Shown in pieces: positions 32,912 through 40,815 of a DNA stretch of 64,000 nucleotides. A program made the translations under genes and the position numbers. The DNA lies in the NCBI RefSeq assembly GCF_002943525.1, contig NZ_CP025394.1:8633001-8697000 (forward strand), given 5' to 3'. The notes beneath the pieces are model-generated. The model was not told the origin of the DNA. It searched no databases and saw only the letters and a program-made list of their open reading frames with translations. Positions within the stretch are counted from its first letter, which is position 1. Each line of letters opens with the position of its first letter. This stretch comes from Kitasatospora sp. MMS16-BH015 (lineage in GTDB: Bacteria; Actinomycetota; Actinomycetes; Streptomycetales; Streptomycetaceae).

Positions 32912-33759
32912 GCGTCGACGAAGGTCTGGCGCTGGGTGCCGAGGCCGTCGACGGACAGCTCCACGGTGTCGCCCGCGCGCAGGTACGGGGTGCCGGGCAG
33001 GCCGAGGGCCACCCCGGCCGGGGTGCCGGTGTTGATCACGTCGCCGGGGTTGAGCACCATGTACGCGCTCAGGTAGCGGACGAGGTGGGTGACCTCGAAG
33101 AGCATGTTCGAGGTGGTGCCGTCCTGGCGCTTCTCGCCGTTGACGGACAGGCGCAGGCCGAGCCGCTGCGGGTCGCCGGCCTCCTCGGGGGTGACCAGCC
33201 AGGGGCCGAGCGGGTTGAAGGTCTCGCAGGACTTGCCGAGGTCCCACTGCGCCGAGTACTCCAGCTGGAACTCGCGCTCGGAGACGTCGTGGCTGATCGT
33301 GTAGCCGGCGATGCAGGCCAGCGCCTCCGCCTCCGTCTCCAGGTAGCGGGCCCGACGGCCGATCACCACGGCGAGTTCGACCTCCCAGTCGGTCTTCACC
33401 GAGCCCCGGGGGATCAGCACCTGGTCGTACGGGCCGACCACGGTGGCGGGGTCCTTGAGGAACACCACCGGCCGCTCCGGCACGGCGGCGCCGGTCTCGG
33501 CGGCGTGGTCGCGGTAGTTGAGGCCGATGCAGACGATCTTGCCCGGCCGGGCGATCGGCGGGCCGATCCGGTCCTGCGCCGCTTCCAGGCGAGGGAGGCG
33601 GCCCTCGGCGAGGGCGCGGCGGACGCGGTCGAGCCCGCCGGAGGCCAGGAACGGGCCGTCGATGTCGGGGGTGAGGGCGGTGAGGTCGTAGCTGGTCCCG
33701 TCCGCCGCGAGGAGGGCTGGTGTCTCCGCTCCGGGGGCTCCGATGCGCAGCAGCTTCAC
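32908..33759 (-). CDS. FAH-family hydrolase, probable 2,4-diketo-3-deoxy-L-fuconate hydrolase
   Basis: 283 residues of the fumarylacetoacetate hydrolase family. Motifs: IVCIGLNYRDHAAETG, PVVFLKDPATVVGPYDQVLIP, TDWEVELAVVIGRRARYL (metal-binding glutamates and aspartate), GYTISHDVSEREFQL and PGDVINTGTPAGVALG. In the fucose pathway this family cleaves 2,4-diketo-3-deoxy-L-fuconate to pyruvate and L-lactate. First gene of the minus-strand fucose operon; divergent from the importer. The promoter region has palindromes for the GntR regulator. Confidence 0.9.
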   Translation of the reverse strand: MKLLRIGAPGAETPALLAADGTSYDLTALTPDIDGPFLASGGLDRVRRALAEGRLPRLEAAQDRIGPPIARPGKIVCIGLNYRDHAAETGAAVPERPVVFLKDPATVVGPYDQVLIPRGSVKTDWEVELAVVIGRRARYLETEAEALACIAGYTISHDVSEREFQLEYSAQWDLGKSCETFNPLGPWLVTPEEAGDPQRLGLRLSVNGEKRQDGTTSNMLFEVTHLVRYLSAYMVLNPGDVINTGTPAGVALGLPGTPYLRAGDTVELSVDGLGTQRQTFVDA

Positions 33760-33808
33760 GTCTGGACTCCAGGTGCTCCGGGGCCGGACAGCTCACGGCC
33801 CTGCCTAC

Positions 33809-33819
33809 TCATCGGATGA
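33809..33819. promoter_or_regulatory. Putative GntR operator, copy 1
   Basis: TCATC-G-GATGA, a perfect palindrome about 50 bases upstream of the hydrolase start. A one-mismatch copy is at 33869-33879, and a half-matching TCATCCGAGGT is at 33964-33974 near the importer. The form resembles operators of FadR-type sugar-acid regulators such as UxuR. Confidence 0.6.
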
Positions 33820-33868
33820 ATCCGCGGTGGGCCGACCATACGAGCGGGGGTGGGCGGTCCGCAAGTAT

Positions 33869-33879
33869 TCATCGGATGT
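33869..33879. promoter_or_regulatory. Putative GntR operator, copy 2
   Basis: TCATCGGATGT, matching copy 1 in 10 of 11 positions, 60 bases away, close to six helical turns, which would allow cooperative or looped binding. It lies between the divergent fucose catabolic and importer operons. Confidence 0.5.
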
Positions 33880-33916
33880 CTGCGGCGATCGGATGCGTGA
33901 TGGTGCGCGGAGATGG

Positions 33917-33929
33917 TGATCAGGGATCA
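33917..33929. promoter_or_regulatory. TGATC-N3-GATCA inverted repeat
   Basis: A perfect 5+5 dyad, set within a longer imperfect symmetry of GCGCG ... CGCGC. It lies in the centre of the divergent promoter region and may be another regulator site or part of the importer promoter. Confidence 0.35.
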
Positions 33930-34049
33930 TCTCTGCGCGCATATGACGAGTGATCGAATGAAGTCATCCGAGGTTTCCTCTTGTGGGTGGGCCAGCCGAC
34001 TCGTATGGTCCTGCCGGGCACCCCCAACCCACTCGAGGAGAGCCGCACC

Positions 34050-35093
34050 ATGACGTCCCGCACCCCGAGAATCCTGGCCGCAGCCCTGGTGGTCGTCCTG
34101 GCGGGCGCCGCCACGGCCTGCAACCGCGGCAGCGGTGCGAGCGCCGCCGCCGGCGGCAAGCCCGCGATCGGCATCGACCTGCCCCGGGCGGACTCCGACT
34201 TCTGGAACTCCTACGCCCAGTACGTGAAGCAGCAGACGGCCACCCAGGGCCTGCACACCCTCCCGGTGAGCAACTCGCAGAACGACGTGACCAAGCTGGT
34301 GGCCAACGTCCAGGTCTTCCAGAACACCGGGGCCAAGGCCGTGGTGATAGCCCCGCAGGACACCGGCGCCATCGCCTCCACCCTCGACCAGCTCGCCGCC
34401 AAGAAGATCCCGGTGGTCACCGTGGACACCCGCCCCGACAAGGGCAGCGTCTTCATGGTGGTACGCGCCGACAACAAGGCGTACGGCACCAAGGCCTGCG
34501 AGTTCCTCGGCAGGCGGCTGGGCGGCAAGGGCAAGGTGGCCGAGCTGCAGGGCGCGCTGAGCTCGATCAACGGCCGCGACCGCTCCGAGGCCTTCGCCGC
34601 CTGCATGAAGGCGGAGTACCCCGGCATCGAGGTGATCGAGCTGGCCACGGACTGGAAGGGCGACGTGGCCTCCGCCAAGCTCCAGTCCACGCTGGCCGCC
34701 GCCCCCGACCTCGGCGGCGTCTACCTGCAGGCCGGCGGGGTCTTCCTCCAGCCCACCCTGGCCCTGCTCCAGCAGAAGGGCCTGCTCAAGCCGGCCGGGC
34801 AGCCCGGGCACATCGCGATCGTCTCCAACGACGGCATCCCGCAGGAGTTCGACGCGATCCGCAAGGGCGAGATCGACGCCACCGTCTCCCAGCCCGCCGA
34901 CCTCTACGCCAAGTACGCCCTCTTCTACGCCGAGGCCGCCGCCGAGGGCAGGACCTTCCAGCCCGGCCCCACCGACCACGGTTCGACCGTCATCCAGCTC
35001 CCCAACGGCCTGGAGGACCAGCTCCCCGCGCCCCTGGTCACCAGGGAGAACGTGGACGACACGACCCTCTGGGGCAACAGCGTCGGCCACTAG
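34050..35093 (+). CDS. Periplasmic-type sugar-binding lipoprotein (RbsB family), probable L-fucose binding
   Basis: 347 residues. The signal MTSRTPRILAAALVVVLAGAATAC suggests a lipoprotein, though the lipobox is not canonical. The mature domain begins AIGIDLPRADSDFWNSYAQYV and contains KAVVIAPQDTGAIASTLDQL and PVVTVDTRPDKG, typical of the RbsB/CUT2 fold. ATG 34050 is chosen for the GAGGAGAG just upstream. It heads a binding protein-ATPase-permease operon divergent from fucose catabolism. L-fucose as ligand is inferred from the neighbours. Confidence 0.9.
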   Translation: MTSRTPRILAAALVVVLAGAATACNRGSGASAAAGGKPAIGIDLPRADSDFWNSYAQYVKQQTATQGLHTLPVSNSQNDVTKLVANVQVFQNTGAKAVVIAPQDTGAIASTLDQLAAKKIPVVTVDTRPDKGSVFMVVRADNKAYGTKACEFLGRRLGGKGKVAELQGALSSINGRDRSEAFAACMKAEYPGIEVIELATDWKGDVASAKLQSTLAAAPDLGGVYLQAGGVFLQPTLALLQQKGLLKPAGQPGHIAIVSNDGIPQEFDAIRKGEIDATVSQPADLYAKYALFYAEAAAEGRTFQPGPTDHGSTVIQLPNGLEDQLPAPLVTRENVDDTTLWGNSVGH

Positions 35094-35165
35094 GGCCCGT
35101 CTTCAAACCCCCGCCTGCGGGGCGCCGCCTCCGGGCGGACGACGGGGGCTTGAAGACGGGCCCTA
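35091..35165 (+). terminator. Long hairpin between binding-protein and ATPase genes
   Basis: Two 22-base arms (35091-35112 and 35144-35165) are complementary with one mismatch; the left arm begins with the TAG stop codon of the binding-protein gene. The 31-base loop is itself G/C-rich with internal symmetry. It probably protects or partly terminates the upstream message, giving more binding protein than ATPase and permease. Confidence 0.75.
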
Positions 35166-35203
35166 TGGCCCCTCGACCATCCAGCCGAAACGGAGGACCC
35201 GCC

Positions 35204-36862
35204 ATGGCGGACCCCAGCCCCCTCGTCGAGGCCGAGGGGATCAGCAAGCGCTTCGGCGCCACCGTCGCCCTCAACGACGCCCGCATCTCGGTGGCCCCGG
35301 GCGAGTCGCACGCCCTGGTGGGGCGCAACGGCGCGGGCAAGTCCACCCTCGTCTCGATCCTCACCGGGCTGCAGCAGCCCGACACCGGCACCCTGCGCTT
35401 CGGCGGCGAGCCGGCCCCCGCCCCCGGCGACACCGCGGCCTGGCGAGCCCGGGTCGCCTGCGTCTACCAGCGCTCCACCGTCATCCCCGCCCTCAGCGTC
35501 GCCGAGAACCTGTTTTTGAACAGGCACAGCCTCGACCGCCAGAGCACCGGCCCGCTGCGCCCGATCGGCTGGAAGCAGCTGCGCCGCCGGGCCGGCGAGC
35601 TGCTCGCCGAGTACGGGGTGGAGGTCGACCCGGGGGCCCGGGCGGAGCGCCTGACGGTCGAACAGCGCCAGTTCGTGGAGATCGCCCGGGCGCTCTCCTT
35701 CGGGGCCCGGTTCATCATCCTGGACGAGCCCACCGCCAAGCTGGACGCCCGGGGCATCGGGCGGCTCTTCGACCGGCTGCGCGAGCTCCAACGGCAAGGC
35801 GTGGCCTTCCTCTTCATCTCGCACCACCTCCAGGAGGTCTACGAGCTCTGCGCCACCGTGACGGTCTACCGGGACGCCCGGCACGTGGTCACCGCACCGG
35901 TCGCCGAGCTCGACCAGCAGGCCCTGGTGGAGGCGATGACCGGGGAGGGCTCGGCCGGGCCCGCCCGGGCCGTGGCCGGCCGGGCCCCCGCCCGGGGCGC
36001 CGAGCTGCTGGCGGTGAGTGGGCTCGGCCTCGCCGGGGCCTTCACCGACTGCTCGCTCACCGCCCGGGCCGGCGAGGTGGTGGGCCTCGCCGGTTCGGCG
36101 GCCAGCGGCAACGTCCGGCTCGGCGAGACCCTGGCCGGGCTGCACCGGCCGCAGACCGGCACGGTCACCGTCGCCGGGCAGCCCGTCCGCACCGGCCGGG
36201 TGCCCGCGGCGCTGGCCGCCGGGATCGGGTTCGTGCCCGAGGACCGGCACCTCCAGGGCCTGGTCCCGCAGCGCAGCGTGGCCGAGAACGCCACCCTGAC
36301 CGCCACCGACCAGCTCGGCCCGCTCGGGGTCGTGCTGCCCGCACGCACCAGGGCCTTCGCCCAGCGGATGATCACCGGGCTGGACATCAAGACCCCCGCG
36401 CCGAGCACCCCGGTCTCCGCGCTCTCCGGCGGCAACCAGCAGAAGGTGGTCATCGCCCGCGCACTGGCCACCGAGCCGCACGTGCTGGTCGCCATCCGTC
36501 CCACCAACGGCGTGGACGTCAAGTCCAAGGAGGCCCTGCTCGGCACCGTCCGCCAGGTCGCGGACGCCGGGCGTAGCGCGCTGATCGTCTCCGACGAGCT
36601 GGACGACCTGCGGGTCTGCGACCGGGTGCTGGCGATGTGCCACGGCCGGGTGGTCGCCGAGTTCGAAGCCGGCTGGAGCGACGAACAGCTGGTCGCGGCC
36701 ATGGAGGGCATGGCCACCGGTACGCAGGGCCAGGCCGCCGTCATGGAGGGCAAGGCCACCGGTACGCAGGGCAAGGCCACCGGCACACACGGCCCGGTCT
36801 CGGCGGTTGCGGGCCCGACCGGCTCCACCGACACGAAGGAATCCGATGTCTCCCACCACTGA
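35204..36862 (+). CDS. Sugar ABC transporter ATP-binding protein (RbsA/CUT2 type)
   Basis: 552 residues with two ABC domains. Domain 1 has Walker A GRNGAGKST, Walker B FIILDEPT and signature LTVEQRQ. Domain 2 keeps the signature LSGGNQQKVVIARAL, but its Walker A is degenerate (GLAGSAASGN) and the Walker B region reads VAIRPTNGVDV, with Arg where the catalytic Glu normally stands. So probably only the first site hydrolyses ATP. The C-terminal ~45 residues are a repeat tail (MEGxATGTQG units). ATG 35204 follows CGGAGGA. The end overlaps the permease gene by 17 bases. Confidence 0.9.
   Translation: MADPSPLVEAEGISKRFGATVALNDARISVAPGESHALVGRNGAGKSTLVSILTGLQQPDTGTLRFGGEPAPAPGDTAAWRARVACVYQRSTVIPALSVAENLFLNRHSLDRQSTGPLRPIGWKQLRRRAGELLAEYGVEVDPGARAERLTVEQRQFVEIARALSFGARFIILDEPTAKLDARGIGRLFDRLRELQRQGVAFLFISHHLQEVYELCATVTVYRDARHVVTAPVAELDQQALVEAMTGEGSAGPARAVAGRAPARGAELLAVSGLGLAGAFTDCSLTARAGEVVGLAGSAASGNVRLGETLAGLHRPQTGTVTVAGQPVRTGRVPAALAAGIGFVPEDRHLQGLVPQRSVAENATLTATDQLGPLGVVLPARTRAFAQRMITGLDIKTPAPSTPVSALSGGNQQKVVIARALATEPHVLVAIRPTNGVDVKSKEALLGTVRQVADAGRSALIVSDELDDLRVCDRVLAMCHGRVVAEFEAGWSDEQLVAAMEGMATGTQGQAAVMEGKATGTQGKATGTHGPVSAVAGPTGSTDTKESDVSHH
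36693..36790 (+). repeat. Imperfect direct repeats in the ATPase C-terminal tail
   Basis: Units of about 30-40 bases encode MEGMATGTQGQ, MEGKATGTQGK and ATGTHGP in succession near the end of the ATPase gene. They add length beyond the family norm and appear to be a recent slippage or duplication product just before the permease start. Confidence 0.6.
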
Positions 36863-37874
36863 GCTGCGCGCCCCCGCGCCGCCGGCCCTCGCCGTGCCCG
36901 GCCGCCGCTTCGACCCGGCCCGCTACCGGGACCTGTCGCTGCTGCCCGTCCTGCTCGTCCTCGGGGTGATCGGCTTCGCCGTCTCGCCCGCCTTCCTCAC
37001 CGCCGACAACCTGCTCGGCGTCGCCCAACAGGCCACCGAGCTCAGCCTGTTGGTGCTGGCGGAGGCGCTGATCCTGATCGCCGGCCGGATGGACCTCTCG
37101 CTGGAGTCCACCATCGGCGTCGCCCCCGTGCTCGCCGTCTGGCTGGTGCTGCCCGAGCACGGCGCCCGCTTCAACGGCCTCGGCCTGCTGCCCGGTTGGA
37201 CGGCCGTGCCGCTCTGCCTGGCGATCGGCGCGCTGATCGGCGCCGTGAACGGCTTCCTGATCCTCAAGCTGCGCCTCAACGGCTTCATCGTCACCCTCGG
37301 CGCGCTGACCCTGCTGCGCGGGCTCCAAGTCGCCGTCTCCCAGGGGCAGTCGATCGTCAACCTGCCCACCTCCTTCACCTACCTCGGCCGCAGCAGCTGG
37401 CTCGGCGCACCGGCGGCGATCTGGATCTGCGCCCTGCTCTTCCTGGCCGGCGGCTCGGCGCTCGCCTGGCTGCGCCACGGCCGGGCGCTGTACGCGATCG
37501 GCGGCAACGCCGAGGCGGCCCGGGCAGCCGGGATCCGGGTGGACCGGATCACCTGGGCGGTGCTGGTGCTCGGCGGCCTGCTCGCCGCCTTCGCCGGGGT
37601 GCTCTACACCGGCCACTACGGCTCCATCTCGGCCGACCAGGGCAACGGCTGGATCTTCCAGGTGTTCGCCGCCACCGTGATCGGCGGCGTCAGCCTGAAC
37701 GGTGGCCGGGGCACCCTGTTCGGCGCGCTGACCGGGGTGCTGACCCTCCAACTGGTGGTCAACGTGATGACCCTGGCCGGAGTGCCGCCGCTCTGGAACC
37801 AGTTCCTCAACGGCGCGATCATCATCCTCGCGCTGATCGTCTCCCGCTTCGCCTCCGGCGAGAAGCAGGAGTAG
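36846..37874 (+). CDS. Sugar ABC transporter permease (RbsC/CUT2 type)
   Basis: 342 residues and about ten hydrophobic segments. Family motifs include ILIAGRMDLSLESTIG, LNGFIVTLGALTLLRG, YAIGGNAEAARAAGI and IGGVSLNGGRGTLFGA. ATG 36846 lies inside the ATPase gene end, with AAGGA upstream, so the two are translationally coupled. It completes the probable L-fucose importer. Confidence 0.92.
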   Translation: MSPTTELRAPAPPALAVPGRRFDPARYRDLSLLPVLLVLGVIGFAVSPAFLTADNLLGVAQQATELSLLVLAEALILIAGRMDLSLESTIGVAPVLAVWLVLPEHGARFNGLGLLPGWTAVPLCLAIGALIGAVNGFLILKLRLNGFIVTLGALTLLRGLQVAVSQGQSIVNLPTSFTYLGRSSWLGAPAAIWICALLFLAGGSALAWLRHGRALYAIGGNAEAARAAGIRVDRITWAVLVLGGLLAAFAGVLYTGHYGSISADQGNGWIFQVFAATVIGGVSLNGGRGTLFGALTGVLTLQLVVNVMTLAGVPPLWNQFLNGAIIILALIVSRFASGEKQE

Positions 37875-37961
37875 TACCCGGCCGTCCCGTACCCGCCCCG
37901 GCCATCCCGTACCCGCCCCGGCCGTCGAACCGGTCGGGGTGCCCCCCACGAAGGGACCCCC

Positions 37962-40793
37962 GTGAGCCACCTCCCCACCCCCGCCGGAGACGGCGCCTCG
38001 CGCCGCAGCGTCCTGGGCGCCGCGCTGTCGTTCGGCGCCGCGCTGGCCGCCTCCAGCCTCCCCGAGTTCACCCCGCGCGCCGAGGCCGTCGCCCGGCCGG
38101 CGCTCGCGTTGGTGCCCGAGGCCCAGGCGGTGGCGCTCTGGTACACCGCCCCCGGCACCGAGCCGGTCATCCTGCAGCAGGGCCTGCCGGTCGGCAACGG
38201 CCGCCTCGGCGCCCTGACCACCGGCGACCCGTCCCACGAGGCCCTCTACCTGGCCGACGCCACCCTGTGGACCGGCGGGCCGAACACCACCCTGGACTCC
38301 GGCGGCCAATTCCCCTACACCAGCAACGACTTCGGCACCTTCGGGCTGCTCGCCAAGGTCTACCTCGACCTGCCCGCCCACACCGCCGCGGCGATCAGCG
38401 GCTACCGGCGCAGCCTCGACCTGTCCAACGGCCTGGCCGTCACCAGCTACCAGGCGGGCGGGGCGAGTTACCGGCGCGAGGTGTTCGCCAGCCACCCGGA
38501 CGACCTGCTGGTGATCAGGCTCAGCCAGACCGGCGGCGGCACCTTCACCGGCAGCCTCACCCTGACCGGCACCCGGGGCGAGACCGTCACGGCGGACGCG
38601 GCAAGTGCCTCGGTCTCCTTCTCTGCGGCCCTGGCCAACGGGCTGGCGTACGCCACCGTGCTCAAGGCCGTCGGCACCGGCGGCTCGGTCTCCGCCTCCT
38701 CCGCCGCCGGCGGCAAGGTGACCTTCAGCGGCTGCACCGAGGTGCTGCTGCTGATCAGCGGCGGCACCACGTACTCGGCCACGGCCACCGGGTACCAGGA
38801 CCGCACCCGCGACCCGTTGGCCGTCGCGCGGGCCAGGGCCGGCTCGGCCGCCGCCGTGGCCGGCACCGCGCTGCTGGCCACCCACACCGCCGACCACCAG
38901 CGCCTCCAGCAGGCCATGACCGTCAACCTGGGTACCTCCACCGCCGCGCAGCGGGCGATGGACACCGCCTCCCGGCTGGCCGCCCGGGCCGTGGCCGGCG
39001 CCGCGCCCGACCCCGAACTGGAGGCCTGCTACCTGCAGTTCGGCCGGTACCTGACCATCGCCGGGTCACGCGGCAGCCTGCCCACCAACCTCCAGGGGCT
39101 CTGGCTCGACACCAACTCCCCCGACTGGATGGGCGATTACCACACCGACATCAACCTCCAGATGAACTACTGGCTGCCCGACCGGGCCGGCCTCGGCGAG
39201 TGCTTCACCGCCTTCGCCGACTACTGCGTCAGCCAGTACCCGGGCTGGCGGGACGCCACCCAGCGGCTCTTCCAGGACCCCCGCAACGGCTACCGCAACA
39301 CATCCGGCACGGTGGCGGGTTGGACGGTGGGCATCTCCACCAACGTCTGGGGCGGCAGCGGTTGGGACTGGCACCCGGCCGGCAGCGCCTGGCTCTGCCG
39401 CTCCCTCTACGAGCACTACGAGTTCACCCAGGACGCGGCCTACCTGGCCCGGATCTACCCACTGCTCAAGGGGGCCTGCGAGTTCTGGCAGGCCCGGCTG
39501 GTCACCGTCACCGACCCCGCCACCGGCAGCCAGGTGCTGGTGGACGACCACGACTGGTCGCCCGAGCAGGGGCCGGGCGACGCCCGGGGCATCACCTACG
39601 CGCAGGAGCTGGTCCGGCAGCTCTTCCAGGACTACCGGGCCGCCGCGAGCACCCTCGGGCTCGACGCCGCCTTCGCCGCCACCGTGGCCGACCTGCAGGG
39701 CCGGCTCTACCTGCCGCGGGTCAGCGCCACCACCGGCTGGCTGGAGGAGTGGATGACGGACGCCAACCTCGGCGACACCACCCACCGCCACCTCTCCCCG
39801 CTGATCGGCCTCTTCCCCGGCGACCGCCTCGACCCCGACACCACGCCCACCGACCTGCTGGTCGGCGCCACCAAGCTGCTGACCGCGCGCGGGATGCAGA
39901 GCTTCGGCTGGGCCTGCGCCTGGCGGGCGCTCTGCTGGGCCCGGCTGCACAACGCCGACAAGGCGTACCAGCTGGTCACCACCGTGATGAAGCCCTCGGT
40001 CGACTTCAGTAACGGCACCGGGATCAACATGTTCGACATGTACGGCTTCGGCTCCCGGTCGACCTTCCAGATCGACGCCAACTACGGCACGCCGGCGGCG
40101 ATGATCGAGATGCTGGTGCACTCCCGGCCCGGGCTGGTCGAGCTGCTGCCCGCCCTGCCCACCGCCTGGGCGGCGAGCGGCTCGGTCACGGGGGCCGGCG
40201 TGCGGGGCGGCTTCACCGTGGACTTCGCCTGGAGCGGCGGCCAGGTGACCAGCCTGACCCTGCACAGCATCGGCGGCACCGCCACCACCGTCCGGGTGGG
40301 CGCCTGGAGCCAGGGCGTCACGCTGGCCGCCGGCGGGTCCGTCACCCTCACCCCCGACCCGGTGGCCCTGCCCTCGGTGGTCCAGTTCGTCAACCGGCGC
40401 AGCGGCAAGGCGATCGACGACCCCGGCGCCTCGGCCGCCACCGGCACCGCCATGATCCAGTGGACGCCCTCGCAGGCGGCCAACCAGACGTGGCTGGCAG
40501 CGCCGATCGGCGGCGGTGCCTGGCAGTTCACCAACGGCTCCTCCCACTTGGCGCTGGACGTCCAGGGCGGCGGCACGGCGGGCGGCACCCCGATCATCCA
40601 GTGGACCCCGACCCAGGGCACCAACCAGCAGTGGCGCCTGGCCGACGCCGGGGGCGGCTACGTGACGATCGTCAGCGTCCGCAGCGGGCTGGTGCTCGGC
40701 GTCACCGGCGACTCCACCGCCGACGCGGCCGGGATCGAGCAGCAGGCCGACACCGGGAGCAGCAGCCAGCAGTGGCAGCTCCGCCGGGCCTGA
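37962..40793 (+). CDS. Secreted GH95 alpha-L-fucosidase with C-terminal ricin-type domain
   Basis: 943 residues. The N-terminus RRSVLGAALSFGAALAASSLPEFTPRAEA looks like a twin-arginine signal. The catalytic part (about 45-800) begins ALWYTAPGTEPVILQQGLPVGNGRLGA, the GH95 hallmark. Expected catalytic positions: Glu535 (WSPEQGPGDA) as acid and Asp705 (FQIDANYG) as base; the HTDINLQMNYW motif has Asp396 and Asn398 where Bifidobacterium AfcA has two Asn. Residues ~805-943 form a ricin-type trefoil with NQTW, NQQW and SQQW. GTG 37962 follows AAGGGA. It follows the importer and would free L-fucose from glycans outside the cell. Confidence 0.92.
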   Translation: MSHLPTPAGDGASRRSVLGAALSFGAALAASSLPEFTPRAEAVARPALALVPEAQAVALWYTAPGTEPVILQQGLPVGNGRLGALTTGDPSHEALYLADATLWTGGPNTTLDSGGQFPYTSNDFGTFGLLAKVYLDLPAHTAAAISGYRRSLDLSNGLAVTSYQAGGASYRREVFASHPDDLLVIRLSQTGGGTFTGSLTLTGTRGETVTADAASASVSFSAALANGLAYATVLKAVGTGGSVSASSAAGGKVTFSGCTEVLLLISGGTTYSATATGYQDRTRDPLAVARARAGSAAAVAGTALLATHTADHQRLQQAMTVNLGTSTAAQRAMDTASRLAARAVAGAAPDPELEACYLQFGRYLTIAGSRGSLPTNLQGLWLDTNSPDWMGDYHTDINLQMNYWLPDRAGLGECFTAFADYCVSQYPGWRDATQRLFQDPRNGYRNTSGTVAGWTVGISTNVWGGSGWDWHPAGSAWLCRSLYEHYEFTQDAAYLARIYPLLKGACEFWQARLVTVTDPATGSQVLVDDHDWSPEQGPGDARGITYAQELVRQLFQDYRAAASTLGLDAAFAATVADLQGRLYLPRVSATTGWLEEWMTDANLGDTTHRHLSPLIGLFPGDRLDPDTTPTDLLVGATKLLTARGMQSFGWACAWRALCWARLHNADKAYQLVTTVMKPSVDFSNGTGINMFDMYGFGSRSTFQIDANYGTPAAMIEMLVHSRPGLVELLPALPTAWAASGSVTGAGVRGGFTVDFAWSGGQVTSLTLHSIGGTATTVRVGAWSQGVTLAAGGSVTLTPDPVALPSVVQFVNRRSGKAIDDPGASAATGTAMIQWTPSQAANQTWLAAPIGGGAWQFTNGSSHLALDVQGGGTAGGTPIIQWTPTQGTNQQWRLADAGGGYVTIVSVRSGLVLGVTGDSTADAAGIEQQADTGSSSQQWQLRRA

Positions 40794-40815
40794 CGGTTCA
40801 TCGCGGGCCGACCGT

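Noticed and set aside
34211..36859. Minus-strand frames opposite the fucose importer genes
   Set aside because: The plus-strand genes have full ABC family motifs; the opposite frames lack starts with ribosome sites and have no domains.
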